In this document: piece after piece, positions 1 to 7,036 of the stretch | Layout of the letters: every line of letters starts with the position of its first letter | How positions within the stretch are numbered: position 1 is the stretch's first letter | From: an uncultured Lachnospiraceae bacterium | GTDB lineage: Bacteria; Bacillota; Clostridia; Lachnospirales; Lachnospiraceae | Direction of reading: 5' to 3' | DNA length: 9,367 nucleotides | Assembly: GCA_900313745.1 (NCBI GenBank) | Contig: OMSM01000051.1 | Span: 1 to 9,367 of the forward strand | Position numbers and translations under genes: made by a program | Notes under the pieces: model-generated | What the model was told of the DNA's origin: nothing | The model's database searches: none | What the model saw: the letters and a program-made list of their open reading frames with translations, nothing else

Positions 1-1761
1 CAGAAGACGGCCCTGCTCTACCGCTATGTCCACGAGCACCGGGGGAGCCTTGCGGAGCTCTATGAGCAGTACAGGCCGCAGATCGTCTCCTTCGTGGAGA
101 CGGAGCTCACAAGGCGCCATACCGGGCGGAACCTGGCGTTTCTTTATGAGCACTACCTCAGGCCGGAGAACATCAATGCGCATAACGCCGCGGCAGCGGC
201 GGAGGTCTGTTTCTCCTCGGCCATCCATCTCGGCCAGGGCAATGTCAGCGCGGTGATCATTTCCTATGACCGCGCCGCCGTCACGCGCACCTTCGCGGTG
301 AACGACCGCGAGCTGACCGCCCCGATCTACGGGGAGGACTATCATCTGTTCCTGGACACGCCCGACGGGAGGAGCGCGGTCTCGACTCCTGCGATCATTG
401 AGCCCCTCGGAAGCTTTGCCGACCTTAAGCGGGCGGCAGCGAACTTCGATACGGGGATCTGCGAATTCGATCTCTACCTGGTATCCCAGGGGGAGAGTTT
501 TGCCGTGAGCGGACTCAATGCCGACCGCTGTGAGAGGCTCCTCAGGGAGAAGAGCCTCGAGCGCTCCATAAGGGAGAATCTTCAGTCAAAACTTCTCCGC
601 TATCTGAACGACAACGACTGCGTGAGGGAGCTTGACGCGCTTCTCGATGCGGTCTCCCCGGAAGGCACATCGCCGGCCGAGCGCGCGGAGATCCTTGCGT
701 TCCTCTCCATGAGGGGAAAGAGCGCAAAGGCGCTGGAGTGGCTGGAGAAGTACGACATTCAGGGCGCGGATCCCGGAATGCTCATGAGGCTGCTCACAAG
801 GCTTCCTCTGAGCGAGCTTCCGGAGAACGGAAAACTCGCCGAGCTGATCCACGAGGTATTCTCCGCAGGCAAGTACGACGAGCGCATGCTCGCCTACCTT
901 GCCGGATGGTTCGAGGGCCTCTCCGTGGAGCTCTCGGAGATCCGCAGCGCGATGAAGGGCTTCGGGATGAAGGCCGACGGGATCACCGACCGCCTTGTGT
1001 CACAGATGCTTTACAGCGGGGCTGTACTGCCCGAGGAGGAGGAACTGCTCTCGGAATTCGAGCAGGGAGGCGCCTCGACCCAGCGCGTCGGCGCGCTGCT
1101 CGCGCAGATTTCCCACTATTACTTTGCGGATGACGTCAGTTTTGGCCCGGTGATCTTCGATCACATCGCGGAGTACAGCAGAAGGGGGCTCCCTCTCTAC
1201 GATGTCTGCCGCATGGCCTACTTAAAAAGGATGTCCGCCTCCGCCCAGGAGATGGGGGAGAAGGAGCTGTCGGTCTGCAGGCTCTTCCTGGAGGATCTCA
1301 TCGGAGGCCATATCGTGTTCCCGTTCTACCGGCGCTTTGCCGGCCTTACGCCGGAACTTCAGGCGTACTCCGACGAGACGATGATCCAGTTCAGGGGACG
1401 GAGAGGGGCCAACGTACTCATTCATTACACCGTTGACCGCAGGGAGGAGAGCGACACCCAGTATCTGGTCAAGCCGATGAAGGAGATGTACGACGGTATC
1501 TACGTCACCGGGTTTATTCTCTTCTTCGGCGAGCAGGTCAGGTATTTCATCACGGACGACATGGACCAGAAGAACGTGGTGGAGAGCGGCTCGTTCGGAC
1601 AGGATACCCGCATCCTGGACACGGGGGACGACCGGTTCGCGCTGATCAACCGCATCTCCACGGAGAGCGCGATGAAGCACTACGACGAAGCGCTGAAGGT
1701 GATGGAAGACTACAACAGGAAGGCTCTCATGGTGGAAGCTCTGTTCCACCGGAAGAAATAG
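1..1761 (+). CDS. DUF5717-like large protein, 3' part (5'-truncated by window edge)
   Basis: The frame is open from the first base (reading QKTALLYRYVHEH...) to the TAG at 1759-1761, giving 586 visible residues. The true start lies upstream. The internal GTG at 94 sits inside conserved-looking sequence and is not a credible start. I see no signal peptide or membrane segment in this part. It starts with a mixed helical section (LAFLYEHYLRP), continues as a beta-rich stretch (about residues 70-160), then a long helical region resembling a repeat solenoid (about 180-440). It ends in a compact beta-rich domain (about 455-560, with VLIHYTVDRREESDTQYLVKP and GFILFFGEQVRYFITDD) and a short helix. 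From memory this layout, and the position directly before a DUF5716-like gene, fits the DUF5717 family of Lachnospiraceae, whose members exceed 1000 residues. The function is unknown. The next gene starts 15 nt downstream, so the two are almost certainly co-transcribed. The family name is recall, not a search result. Confidence 0.7.
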   Translation, partial: QKTALLYRYVHEHRGSLAELYEQYRPQIVSFVETELTRRHTGRNLAFLYEHYLRPENINAHNAAAAAEVCFSSAIHLGQGNVSAVIISYDRAAVTRTFAVNDRELTAPIYGEDYHLFLDTPDGRSAVSTPAIIEPLGSFADLKRAAANFDTGICEFDLYLVSQGESFAVSGLNADRCERLLREKSLERSIRENLQSKLLRYLNDNDCVRELDALLDAVSPEGTSPAERAEILAFLSMRGKSAKALEWLEKYDIQGADPGMLMRLLTRLPLSELPENGKLAELIHEVFSAGKYDERMLAYLAGWFEGLSVELSEIRSAMKGFGMKADGITDRLVSQMLYSGAVLPEEEELLSEFEQGGASTQRVGALLAQISHYYFADDVSFGPVIFDHIAEYSRRGLPLYDVCRMAYLKRMSASAQEMGEKELSVCRLFLEDLIGGHIVFPFYRRFAGLTPELQAYSDETMIQFRGRRGANVLIHYTVDRREESDTQYLVKPMKEMYDGIYVTGFILFFGEQVRYFITDDMDQKNVVESGSFGQDTRILDTGDDRFALINRISTESAMKHYDEALKVMEDYNRKALMVEALFHRKK

Positions 1762-1776
1762 GCGGCGGGAGTTCAT

Positions 1777-3108
1777 ATGCTGTTTACGCGAGAAAGTGCG
1801 AAGCGATATAAAATCGGTTTTGACATCGGCGAGTACGCAAGCCAGGTGTCCTGGATCAGCCCCGGAATGCAGGGCAGCGACCCGGTGACCTTCCGGGTAC
1901 GCCCGGACGACGACATCGACCCCTTCAGCATACCCACCGCGCTGGTGAAGAAGACCGGGGCGAACCTATGGTACTGCGGGGAGGAGGCAAAACGCGTCCA
2001 GAGCCGCGGGGGCGGGACCCTGGTCAATCATATTTTCTCCTCGGCGGTGAAGGGAAATCCCGTCCGGATCGAGGACCAGGACTACGACCCGTGTTCACTG
2101 CTTGCCCTCTTCGTGCGGAGGGTGCTCGCGCTGATGCAGGATTCCATCCCCGCGGATGAGATCAGCTGCATCATGTTTACGTCCGAGGTGATGGATACCG
2201 CCACGGTGAACGCGCTGAACAAGATGAAGGAGTTCCTCTCGCTCCCGGTGGAGAACATCCTCTCGGAGAGCCATGCGGGATCCTTTTATCACTATATGCT
2301 GATGCAGCCCGCGTCGATGCACGAAAAAGGGGCGATGATCTGTGAGTACGACGGCATGCACGCGATGAAGGTCATCCGCATGCGGTACAACAATCACGCG
2401 ACTCCGGTCGTCGCCTTCACGGAGTACGCCGAATTCCCCGAGATGATGAGAGGGGAGCTGCCCGAGGAAGAGGAGAAGAAGGACTATCTCCCCGCGGCCG
2501 AACCCGCGGAGGACGAGCGGGATACCCGCTTCTACAGCATCCTGAAGAAGATTGCCCCGGAGCAGGAGATCTCCTCCGTGTTCCTCCTCGGGGACGGGTT
2601 CCAGGACCAGTGGATGAAGAAGTCCGTCTCTTATCTGACCTATCACCGGCGTGTGTTCCTTGGGAGCAATCTCTACAGCAAGGGCGCGGCCTACGGCGCG
2701 ATGGTCAGGATGAATCCCCCTGTTCACGCCTCCGATTACTTCTTCCTCGGGGAGAACAGGCTTAAATCCAACATCGGAATCATGGTGGACAGGAACGGGC
2801 ATCCGACCTATCAGCCCCTTCTTTCCGCGGGAGAGAACTGGTATGAGGTGCAGAAGGAAGAGGAGTACATCCTGGATTCGGGAAATGAGCTGCAGTTCGT
2901 TGTGACTCCGCTCACCGGAGGCAGCATGACGACGATCCCGGTCGTGCTGGAGAATCCTCCCGCGAGGCCGGAGCGCACCACAAGGCTCAAGGTGCGCATC
3001 ACCATGACCGATCCGACGACGCTCTCCGTTCACGTCGAGGACCTGGGGTTCGGGGAAATATTCCCATCCACCGAGCAGGTGTGGGACAAGAAGATCGAGG
3101 GAATCTAG
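1777..3108 (+). CDS. Hsp70/actin-fold protein, DUF5716-like
   Basis: This 443-residue protein starts at an ATG preceded by GGGAG (1767-1771) with a 5-nt spacer. The N-terminus carries an actin-superfamily phosphate-1 motif, IGFDIGEYASQVSW (residues 13-26, Asp16). A segment like the start of Hsp70 follows: IPTALVKK (52-59), then YCGEEAKR (66-73), comparable to the PS-V-V and GEEAK segments of DnaK. A second-phosphate-like strand is CEYDGMHAMKV (189-199), with an adenosine-motif-like LLGDGFQDQW (270-279) and GSNLYSKGAAYGAM (296-309). The C-terminal 60 residues (GGSMTTIPVVLENP, then RLKVRITMTDPTTLSVHVEDLG) resemble the Hsp70 substrate-binding beta domain. An acidic insert (EDE-rich, 228-248) interrupts the ATPase part. 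I infer a cytosolic, nucleotide-binding Hsp70-like protein, probably a switch or chaperone for its neighbours. It is shorter than DnaK (about 640 residues) and lacks the helical lid. The DUF5716 name is from memory. Confidence 0.72.
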   Translation: MLFTRESAKRYKIGFDIGEYASQVSWISPGMQGSDPVTFRVRPDDDIDPFSIPTALVKKTGANLWYCGEEAKRVQSRGGGTLVNHIFSSAVKGNPVRIEDQDYDPCSLLALFVRRVLALMQDSIPADEISCIMFTSEVMDTATVNALNKMKEFLSLPVENILSESHAGSFYHYMLMQPASMHEKGAMICEYDGMHAMKVIRMRYNNHATPVVAFTEYAEFPEMMRGELPEEEEKKDYLPAAEPAEDERDTRFYSILKKIAPEQEISSVFLLGDGFQDQWMKKSVSYLTYHRRVFLGSNLYSKGAAYGAMVRMNPPVHASDYFFLGENRLKSNIGIMVDRNGHPTYQPLLSAGENWYEVQKEEEYILDSGNELQFVVTPLTGGSMTTIPVVLENPPARPERTTRLKVRITMTDPTTLSVHVEDLGFGEIFPSTEQVWDKKIEGI

Positions 3109-3159
3109 CTTAAGAGGTGCGGCAGCGCAAAGCCCGCCGCGCCTGTTCCGGAGAAGGAA

Positions 3160-3993
3160 ATGCCGATACTTACAACTACTGGCGTCCGGGCCAGAAATCC
3201 ATATCACCTGAAGGAACTCGACTGGAACGTCTACAGCCTCGAGGAGCTCTGCTACGCGGTATACAAGAGCGCGCAGTTTCTCAGCGAGGACCTCGTGGAT
3301 CCCGCGCTGGTGAAGTGGCTCTCGGAGGAGTGCGGGCTGAACGAGCTCTCCAGGTCGCTTTCCGCGCTTCTGGGCGTGAAGGGCGTGCTCCCGGAATTCG
3401 TCCAGACGCTTTTAAGGGCAAGCGATTACCTGAGCGAAGAGCTCAAGAAGCAGACCGTCGCTATCCTCCGTGCCGGCGAGGGGCTCGAGCTCTTCGAGCA
3501 GAGGGAGGCCAAGGCGGATTACCTCATGGACAGCGGGCATTTCTACCAGGCGCTCTCGGAATATGACGCGATCCTGGAGAGCCTGCCCGCGGAGGAGCGC
3601 AACATGCGCGCAAGGGTGGAGCACAGCCGCGGCGTGATTTACACCGAGCTGTTCCGCTTCGCGTACGCGGCGGACTGTTTCGACCGCGCGTACCGCCTCA
3701 CGGGCAGCAGGAAGTTTTACCGCGATTATCTTGCGGCGATTAGGCTGTACCTGCCGGATGCGGACTATGTCTCGTTCATCGCGAGGCATCCCGAGGCCTA
3801 TGACGCCTCGCTTGCGCTGGAGAAGCGCATGGAGGAGGTAAGGGACTACGCGGAGAGCACTATAGGAAGCAGGCAGATCGCCCGCTTAAAGAACCTGAAG
3901 AAGGACGGGGACAGCCAGGAATTCGCGGAGGAGCTCGCCGCGACGCTTAAAGAGCTGAGGAGCAACTACCGTGCCAACATGACGGTCGGATGA
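3160..3993 (+). CDS. Conserved hypothetical protein with TPR-like helices
   Basis: The protein has 277 residues. Its ATG follows GGAGAAGGA (3150-3158), with GGAG 6 nt upstream. No signal peptide or membrane segment is visible, so it is probably cytosolic and all-helical. The N-terminal third (YHLKELDWNVYSLEELCYAVYK, split across residues 15-36) looks like a small helical domain specific to this gene context. Residues 112-195 form at least two helix pairs with TPR-like spacing: AKADYLMDSGHFYQALSEYDAILES, then HSRGVIYTELFRFAYAADCFDRAYRL. A charged C-terminal helix ends the protein. TPR pairs usually bind partner proteins, so it may be an adaptor for the Hsp70-like protein encoded 51 nt upstream; that is inference. 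I do not recognise a named family. Confidence 0.7.
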   Translation: MPILTTTGVRARNPYHLKELDWNVYSLEELCYAVYKSAQFLSEDLVDPALVKWLSEECGLNELSRSLSALLGVKGVLPEFVQTLLRASDYLSEELKKQTVAILRAGEGLELFEQREAKADYLMDSGHFYQALSEYDAILESLPAEERNMRARVEHSRGVIYTELFRFAYAADCFDRAYRLTGSRKFYRDYLAAIRLYLPDADYVSFIARHPEAYDASLALEKRMEEVRDYAESTIGSRQIARLKNLKKDGDSQEFAEELAATLKELRSNYRANMTVG

Positions 3994-4003
3994 ACAGGCT
4001 GAG

Positions 4004-4021
4004 GCCCCGGGATTCCGGGGC
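4004..4021 (+). repeat. Perfect 7-bp hairpin just before the purB ribosome binding site
   Basis: GCCCCGG (4004-4010) and CCGGGGC (4015-4021) are exact reverse complements separated by the 4-nt loop GATT. No T tract follows, so it is not an intrinsic terminator. It ends 3 nt before the AAAGGAG ribosome binding site of purB (4025-4031). It could be an RNA processing or stability element between the upstream module and purB, or have no role. Confidence 0.55.
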
Positions 4022-4038
4022 GGGAAAGGAGAACAGGG

Positions 4039-5472
4039 ATGCCGACGGACAGATACAGCAGTCCTCTTTCGGAGAGATATGCCAGCAGGGAGATGCAGTA
4101 CATCTTCTCCCAGGACAAGAAATTCCGCACCTGGAGGCGGCTATGGATCGCCCTCGCGGAGACGGAGAAGGAGCTTGGGCTCCCGATCACCGACGAGCAG
4201 ATAGAGGAGCTGAAGGCCCACGCCGACGACATCAACTACGATGAGGCCAGGGCGAGGGAGAGGATAGTGCGCCACGACGTGATGAGCCATGTCTATGCCT
4301 ACGGGCTCCAGTGTCCCAGGGCGAAGGGCATTATCCACTTAGGCGCAACAAGCTGCTACGTCGGCGACAACACCGACATCATCCTCATGCGCGAGGCGCT
4401 GGACCTGGTCCACACCAAGCTCGTGAATGTCCTTGCGGGGCTGTCCGTCTTTGCGGACACCTACAAGTCGACGCCGACTCTCGGCTTCACGCATTTCCAG
4501 CCCGCACAGCCCACGACCGTGGGGAAGCGTGCCACCTTGTGGATGCAGGAGTTCTGCCTGGATCTGGAGGAGGTAAAACATGTCAGGGCGGGGCTGAAGC
4601 TCCTTGGAAGCAAGGGTACCACCGGAACCCAGGCATCGTTCCTTGAGCTCTTTGAGGGCGACGTGGACAAGGTCGACGCCCTTGATCCCATGATCGCGGA
4701 GAAGATGGGTTTTGATGCCTGCTACCCTGTATCCGGACAGACCTACTCCCGAAAGGTGGACACCATGGTATTGAACGTCCTTGCGGGAATTGCGGCGTCG
4801 GCGATGAAGATGGCGACGGATATAAGGCTTCTCCAGCACTTAAAGGAGGTGGAGGAGCCCTTCGAGAAGAGCCAGATCGGTTCGTCCGCAATGGCCTACA
4901 AGCGCAATCCCATGCGCTCGGAGAGGATCTGCTCCCTCGCACGCTATGTGATGGCGGATGCCCTTAACCCGGCGATTACTTCAGGAACGCAGTGGTTCGA
5001 GCGGACACTGGACGACTCGGCCAACAAGAGAATATCCGTACCCGAGGCCTTCCTCGCTGTGGACGGCATACTTGACCTGTGCATTAATGTCACCGACGGG
5101 CTGAAGGTATATACCAAGGTAATTGAGAAGCACATGATGGCGGAACTGCCCTTCATGGCGACGGAGAACATCCTCATGGACGCGGTGAAGGCAGGCGGGG
5201 ACCGCCAGGAGCTGCATGAGAAGATCCGCGAACTCTCCATGCAGGCCGGAAGACGGGTGAAGGAGGAGGGACTGGACAACAACCTCCTGGAGCTTATCGC
5301 AGCGGATCCCGCCTTCAATCTCAAGGAGGAGGACCTGAAAGCCGCGATGGATCCCTCAAGGTACATCGGCATCGCCCCGCACCAGGTCGAGCGCTTCCTC
5401 GCGACGGTGATAAAGCCTGTCCTGGACGCCAACAGGGATGTCCTGGGAGTGAAAGCGGAGATCAATGTATGA
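4039..5472 (+). CDS. purB: Adenylosuccinate lyase
   Basis: PurB cleaves fumarate from adenylosuccinate to give AMP, and from SAICAR to give AICAR, so it acts twice in purine synthesis (cytosolic homotetramer, fumarase/aspartase superfamily). The start is fixed by AAAGGAG at 4025-4031, 7 nt before ATG. The 477 residues match the full length of the family. Visible landmarks are YSSPLSERYAS (6-16), RHDVMSHVYAYG (78-89, His80), HLGATSCYVGDNTD (100-113), the TLGFTHFQPAQPTTVGKR segment with the expected catalytic His152, and the mobile signature loop GSSAMAYKRNP (281-291) with the expected catalytic Ser283. The N-terminus and loop resemble the eukaryotic-type enzyme (human ADSL) more than E. coli PurB (signature GSSTMPHKVNP). 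It lies 45 nt behind the TPR-like gene and may be read from that transcript. A terminator follows at 5575-5607. Confidence 0.96.
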   Translation: MPTDRYSSPLSERYASREMQYIFSQDKKFRTWRRLWIALAETEKELGLPITDEQIEELKAHADDINYDEARARERIVRHDVMSHVYAYGLQCPRAKGIIHLGATSCYVGDNTDIILMREALDLVHTKLVNVLAGLSVFADTYKSTPTLGFTHFQPAQPTTVGKRATLWMQEFCLDLEEVKHVRAGLKLLGSKGTTGTQASFLELFEGDVDKVDALDPMIAEKMGFDACYPVSGQTYSRKVDTMVLNVLAGIAASAMKMATDIRLLQHLKEVEEPFEKSQIGSSAMAYKRNPMRSERICSLARYVMADALNPAITSGTQWFERTLDDSANKRISVPEAFLAVDGILDLCINVTDGLKVYTKVIEKHMMAELPFMATENILMDAVKAGGDRQELHEKIRELSMQAGRRVKEEGLDNNLLELIAADPAFNLKEEDLKAAMDPSRYIGIAPHQVERFLATVIKPVLDANRDVLGVKAEINV

Positions 5473-5545
5473 CCGGCTCGTCCCTTTACCCGGCCGGGAA
5501 ACAGTGATATAAGAATAATCTATATCTGCCATTCATTATATTTTC

Positions 5546-5574
5546 TTTACTTATATATCATGTACAGTTATACT
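5546..5574 (+). promoter_or_regulatory. Probable sigma-A-type promoter for purA
   Basis: TTTACT (5546-5551; 4 of 6 matches to TTGACA) and TATACT (5569-5574; 5 of 6 to TATAAT) are separated by 17 bp, inside an AT-rich island (about 5500-5577) that contrasts with the GC-rich genes around it. The expected start of transcription is about 5581-5583. That is inside the left arm of the hairpin listed as a terminator, so the purA mRNA would carry only part of that stem. No PurR box or purine riboswitch core is recognisable here. The motif match is a visual estimate. Confidence 0.6.
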
Positions 5575-5607
5575 TTACCCCGGTGAAATTCACCGGGGTA
5601 AGTTTTT
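5575..5607 (+). terminator. Intrinsic terminator after purB
   Basis: TTACCCCGGTGAA (5575-5587) and TTCACCGGGGTAA (5589-5601) form a perfect 13-bp inverted repeat around a single A. In RNA the centre opens into a small loop. GTTTTT follows at 5602-5607. On the other strand no T run follows, so it acts on rightward transcription, ending the upstream transcript about 100 nt after the purB stop. The perfect dyad next to the -10 element could also be a protein-binding operator. Confidence 0.85.
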
Positions 5608-5621
5608 ATGTGAGAATACCG

Positions 5622-5652
5622 CGACAGTGAGCGGCTGTGCTGTGAACTGTCG
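5622..5652 (+). repeat. Inverted repeat in the purA leader
   Basis: CGACAGT (5622-5628) and ACTGTCG (5646-5652) are exact complements around a 17-nt loop, in the transcribed leader between the promoter and purA. A GC-rich, self-complementary stretch (GCCGCGGCCGCGCCGC, about 5673-5688) follows before the ribosome binding site. I recognise no known riboswitch consensus. It may be a leader structure that tunes purA translation, or a chance repeat. Confidence 0.35.
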
Positions 5653-5703
5653 GCAGGGTGCTGAAGGAAGACCGCCGCGGCCGCGCCGCGAAGCGGAGAG
5701 AAG

Positions 5704-5710
5704 AAGGGAG
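5704..5710 (+). promoter_or_regulatory. Ribosome binding site that fixes the purA start
   Basis: AAGGGAG lies 7 nt before the ATG at 5718. The same frame is open back to an upstream GTG at 5658, but the extra 20 residues would be Arg/Glu-rich (start LKEDRRGRAAKRREEG), come from leader sequence, and have no family counterpart. The ATG at 5718 gives the usual PurA N-terminus. Confidence 0.85.
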
Positions 5711-5717
5711 ACAGCGG

Positions 5718-7010
5718 ATGGTAAAGGCAGTAGTAGGCGCCAACTGGGGCGACGAGGGTAAGGGAAAAATCACGGACATGATGGCGGACCAGGCGGACGT
5801 CGTCATCCGCTTCCAGGGCGGGGCGAACGCAGGGCACACCATTGTAAACGAATACGGGAAGTTTGCGCTTCACACGCTTCCCTCCGGCGTGTTTCATCAG
5901 AAGATCATGAATATCATCGCTGCGGGCGTAGCGCTGGATATCCCCAAGTTCATGAATGAGATCCGGGAGATTACCTCCAGGGGAGTCCCGATGCCGAATA
6001 TCATGATCTCGGACCGGGTGCAGGTCATGATGCCCTATCATATCCTTTTCGACACACTGGAGGAGGCGAGACTCGCCGGCAAATCCTTCGGCTCCACGAA
6101 ATCCGGCATCGCCCCGTTCTACTCGGACAAATACGCCAAGATCGGCTGGCAGATCAATGAGCTTTTCGGAACGGAGAAGAGCATAAGGGACAAGATCGAC
6201 AGGGTGGCCGAGGTCAAGGACGTGCTGCTCGTCAACCTCTACCACACCGACCCCATCGACCGGGAGGAACTCTACAGGACGATTATTACCTGGAGAGACG
6301 AGGTCGCCCCCTTTGTCGGAAACACCTCGGAATACCTGTATAAGGCTGTAAAAGAAGGAAAAACTGTCCTTCTGGAGGGACAGCTCGGCACCATGAAGGA
6401 TCCGGACAACGGGATATATCCTATGGTGACGTCCTCGCCCACAATCGCGGGCTACGGCGCGGTGAGCGCGGGAATCCCGCCCTATGAGATAAAGCAGATC
6501 GTCGCGGTGAGCAAGGCCTATTCCTCCGCGGTCGGGGCGGGCGCCTTCGTCTCCGAGATTTTCGGGGAAGAGGCGGAGACCATGAGAAACCACGGCGGCG
6601 ACGGCGGAGAGTACGGCGCGACAACAGGGAGGCCCCGCAGGATGGGGTGGTACGACTGCGTGGCTTCGAAGTACGGGTGCAGGCTGCAGGGTGCGACGGA
6701 CGTTGCCTTTACCGTGCTCGACGACCTTGGGTACCTGGATGAGATCAAGGTGTGCGTGGCCTACGATGTGGACGGAAACATCACGACGGAATTTCCGGTG
6801 ACCCCCGATCTTGACAGGGCAAAGCCGGTCTACGAGACGCTTCCCGGATGGAAGTGCGACATCCGCGGAATCCGGTCCTTTGAGGAGCTTCCGGAGAACG
6901 CGAGAAATTACGTGAATTTCATCGAGAAGCACATCGGCTTCCCGATCACCATGGTGAGCAACGGTCCCGGAAGGGAAGACATCATCTACAGGAAGTCCCC
7001 TCTCGCTTAA
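5718..7010 (+). CDS. purA: Adenylosuccinate synthetase
   Basis: PurA joins IMP and aspartate with GTP hydrolysis to adenylosuccinate, the substrate of PurB (cytosolic homodimer). At 430 residues it matches the family (E. coli 432). The N-terminal loop ANWGDEGKGKITD (8-20) carries the expected catalytic Asp12, and NAGHTI (37-42) the expected catalytic His40. GSTKSGIAPFYSDK and YGATTGRPRRMGWYD are the IMP-binding loop and the Arg-containing loop; SNGPGRED near the C-terminus corresponds to STGPDR of E. coli. Several positions differ from E. coli. The guanine-binding TKLD is TVLD here (residues 332-335), and the pair of Arg after EDKVA in E. coli is replaced (SDKYAKIG). I believe these are features of the Clostridia clade rather than defects. 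It has its own promoter and leader and is followed after 26 nt by a LysR-type gene. Confidence 0.96.
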   Translation: MVKAVVGANWGDEGKGKITDMMADQADVVIRFQGGANAGHTIVNEYGKFALHTLPSGVFHQKIMNIIAAGVALDIPKFMNEIREITSRGVPMPNIMISDRVQVMMPYHILFDTLEEARLAGKSFGSTKSGIAPFYSDKYAKIGWQINELFGTEKSIRDKIDRVAEVKDVLLVNLYHTDPIDREELYRTIITWRDEVAPFVGNTSEYLYKAVKEGKTVLLEGQLGTMKDPDNGIYPMVTSSPTIAGYGAVSAGIPPYEIKQIVAVSKAYSSAVGAGAFVSEIFGEEAETMRNHGGDGGEYGATTGRPRRMGWYDCVASKYGCRLQGATDVAFTVLDDLGYLDEIKVCVAYDVDGNITTEFPVTPDLDRAKPVYETLPGWKCDIRGIRSFEELPENARNYVNFIEKHIGFPITMVSNGPGREDIIYRKSPLA

Positions 7011-7036
7011 GGCGGGAACCGGACCGGACGAGGAAT

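Noticed and set aside
1..11. The first 11 bases (CAGAAGACGGC) match part of the Illumina P7 oligo.
   Set aside because: The match is short, stops abruptly, covers only the middle of P7, and the bases translate as plausible protein (QKTALLYRY) continuous with the gene. Chance is the simpler explanation, although it deserves a look if the window start is also a contig end.
2095..3207. A long minus-strand reading frame opposite the Hsp70-like gene.
   Set aside because: The His/Arg/Leu-rich composition is typical of antisense frames in GC-rich genes, and the plus strand has a clear domain structure and ribosome binding site.
5658..5717. A 20-residue N-terminal extension of PurA from the GTG at 5658.
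   Set aside because: It is Arg-rich leader sequence, lacks a family counterpart, and the ATG at 5718 has a near-ideal ribosome binding site.
5473..5717. Purine riboswitch or PurR box controlling purA.
   Set aside because: I could not find the conserved purine-riboswitch core or a PurR-box-like motif; the region only shows generic AT-rich sequence, the terminator and a GC-rich leader.
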